From Gammaproteobacteria bacterium (GTDB lineage: Bacteria; Pseudomonadota; Gammaproteobacteria; SZUA-229), in contig JAASSE010000078.1 of assembly GCA_021768055.1 (NCBI GenBank), positions 1 to 5,923 on the forward strand: a stretch of DNA of 5,923 nt, in the 5' to 3' direction. Both the position numbers and the translations under genes were made by a program. Of the stretch, positions 5,074-5,923 are shown one piece after another. The notes under the pieces are model-generated. The model was not told the origin of the DNA, did no database searches, and worked only from the letters and a program-made list of their open reading frames with translations. Each line of letters opens with the position of its first letter. Within the stretch, counting starts at the first letter, position 1.

Positions 5074-5706
5074 TTAATTATTATCCCCGCTACTTGTAAT
5101 ATCCTCGGTCAAGGCAAATAACAAGCCCTTTTCAACCCAGATCCTGACTTTGATGCCTTTGGCATAGACGTCGAGCGGTTTCTCGCCTTTATCCAGGCTC
5201 GGCAGCTTGTTAAAAACGGATTCATCGTATTCAAGCTGATACAGCGTTTGCAGTCGATCACTGCCTGGCTTGCTGGCTCTCAGCTGTGCTGCAGTAATAC
5301 CCTGAACGGAACAGTAACGGCCGCCGAGCAGTTCGAGTCTGGATTGTTTGAACAGGCTGCTTTCGACTGGTACAAAATCAAGCTTGTCAAAATAGTCCCT
5401 GACGTCCTGTAGCTTGTCGGTTGAAACTTCCAGCGGTTTCATCTTGAGGTGGTTTTTTGCAACCTCTTCTGCAATCAAACGCGGCATGTTTTTTACTTCA
5501 TCGATAAATACAGGTGTCAGTAGGAAGGCGAGCAGGAATGCGGCCAGGGCGCCTGCAACTGTCCAGGGCAGGATCCTGACAGCTATTTTTTGCGGCCTGA
5601 TCTCTTCAGCTGCACGCATCATGGACTCGAGCTCGTGAATTTGTGTTTCATCAAGCTCGATATTTCCAATATGTTCGCGTACTGTCTGTTTCAATTGCTT
5701 TTTCAT
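5074..5706 (-). CDS. Putative membrane-anchored anti-sigma factor
   Basis: The 210-residue product has a charged N-terminal cytoplasmic region (1-40), one strong membrane segment at about 45-68 (W-T-V-A-G-A-L-A-A-F-L-L-A-F-L-L-T-P) and a periplasmic domain of about 140 residues containing L-E-L-L-G-G-R-Y-C-S-V-Q-G (124-136). Its start overlaps the sigma gene stop in ATGA, with a GGAGG site nine bases upstream inside the sigma gene, so the two are translationally coupled. This position, topology and size are those of an anti-sigma factor that holds an ECF sigma at the membrane and releases it on an envelope signal. The role is inferred mainly from context. The usual zinc-binding H-x3-C-x2-C motif is absent: the single Cys (132) is on the predicted periplasmic side, so sigma binding would rest on the short helical N-terminus. 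The stop is 3 bp from the convergent 66-residue gene. Confidence 0.75.
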   Translation of the reverse strand: MKKQLKQTVREHIGNIELDETQIHELESMMRAAEEIRPQKIAVRILPWTVAGALAAFLLAFLLTPVFIDEVKNMPRLIAEEVAKNHLKMKPLEVSTDKLQDVRDYFDKLDFVPVESSLFKQSRLELLGGRYCSVQGITAAQLRASKPGSDRLQTLYQLEYDESVFNKLPSLDKGEKPLDVYAKGIKVRIWVEKGLLFALTEDITSSGDNN

Positions 5707-5923
5707 GTGCCATAACCTCCGTTACCAACATCAATATCCATGGCAGCTTTTATCCTTGTGCGCAAACGGTGTATTCGTGACAATACCGTGCCTCGTGGCA
5801 TTGCCAGCAGTTCTGCAATTTCGCTGGTTGAGCATTCCTCAACCGCCCAGTAATACAGAATTTCACGTTCGGTAGTATCGAGCATGTCCCAGACAACGGT
5901 GATGTCATGTTCGGCGATGACAA
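5703..5923 (-). CDS. ECF-type RNA polymerase sigma factor, C-terminal part (5' end outside window)
   Basis: Read on the minus strand, the frame is open from the window edge (V-I-A-E-H-D-I-T-V-V-W-D) and ends at TGA (complement of 5703-5705). The 72 visible residues are a sigma region 4: L-D-T-T-E-R-E-I-L-Y-Y-W-A-V-E-E-C-S-T-S-E-I-A-E-L-L-style helices, then the recognition helix P-R-G-T-V-L-S-R-I-H-R-L-R-T-R, which would contact the -35 element. This is the usual sequence form of ECF (sigma-24/RpoE-type) factors. The internal Met at 5885 is not the start, because regions 2 and 3-linker must lie beyond the window. The ATGA overlap with the membrane protein gene marks a sigma/anti-sigma operon; such pairs usually activate their own promoter, which would lie outside the window. 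The ECF subgroup cannot be decided from this fragment. Confidence 0.9.
   Translation of the reverse strand, partial: VIAEHDITVVWDMLDTTEREILYYWAVEECSTSEIAELLAMPRGTVLSRIHRLRTRIKAAMDIDVGNGGYGT
5716..5720 (-). promoter_or_regulatory. Shine-Dalgarno GGAGG for the anti-sigma gene, inside the sigma gene
   Basis: CCTCC on the plus strand gives GGAGG on the minus strand, nine bases before the ATG at 5706 and within the last codons of the sigma gene. It fixes the anti-sigma start and supports coupled translation through the ATGA overlap. Confidence 0.75.

Noticed and set aside
5051..5093. GTAGC / GCTAC inverted repeat across the 5070/5074 junction
   Set aside because: A 5-bp stem with a loop of more than 30 nt; both arms lie in coding sequence.
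5414..5638. Plus-strand 74-codon frame opposite the anti-sigma gene
   Set aside because: Antisense to a gene supported by operon context and a GGAGG site; low-complexity Ser/Ala composition.
1..5923. tRNA, rRNA, CRISPR repeats, insertion sequence ends or prophage genes
   Set aside because: Looked for cloverleaf-like arms, regularly spaced repeats and transposase or integrase motifs; none seen.

Overview
The window is a gene-dense stretch of bacterial chromosome with about 50% GC coding DNA (by eye) and AT-rich gaps. The protein families and the strong GGAGG-type ribosome binding sites fit a proteobacterium, most likely an environmental gammaproteobacterium. That assignment is inferred from family resemblance only. 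I see no rRNA, tRNA, CRISPR array, insertion sequence or phage gene.

Layout, left to right. (1) Positions 2-1300, plus strand: the 3' part of a large membrane protein that joins a spermidine-synthase-like domain to a multi-helix membrane domain. (2) Positions 1306-1656, minus: an unrecognised acidic 116-residue protein, tail to tail with gene 1. (3) A 283-bp divergent gap holding a candidate promoter (1676-1705) and a nested hairpin (1806-1860). (4) Positions 1940-3493, plus: a complete gamma-glutamyltransferase-family enzyme without a signal peptide. (5) A 235-bp gap with a perfect -10 hexamer and a dyad, leading to a 50-residue single-pass membrane protein at 3729-3881 with a strong ribosome binding site. 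(6) Positions 3902-4657, minus: a YiiX/YebB-type permuted papain-fold cysteine hydrolase. (7) A 212-bp AT-rich divergent gap with candidate promoters on both strands and a 15-codon leader ORF, followed by an unrecognised helical 66-residue protein at 4870-5070. (8) Positions 5074-5923, minus: a two-gene unit made of an ECF sigma factor (only its region-4 end is inside the window) and a membrane-anchored putative anti-sigma protein, overlapping by ATGA.

The genes do not form one pathway or one operon: strands alternate, and the only clear co-transcribed pair is sigma/anti-sigma. A shared theme may be envelope and stress physiology (polyamine-like enzyme, glutathione-type gamma-glutamyl chemistry, amidase-like hydrolase, sigma/anti-sigma switch), but that grouping is inference. 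All three convergent junctions are very tight (5, 20 and 3 bp) and show no intrinsic terminator. The points most worth a second look are the gamma-glutamyltransferase with altered substrate-binding positions, the small membrane protein, the leader-ORF arrangement before the 66-residue gene, and the anti-sigma protein without a zinc motif. I found no convincing undescribed multi-gene system.
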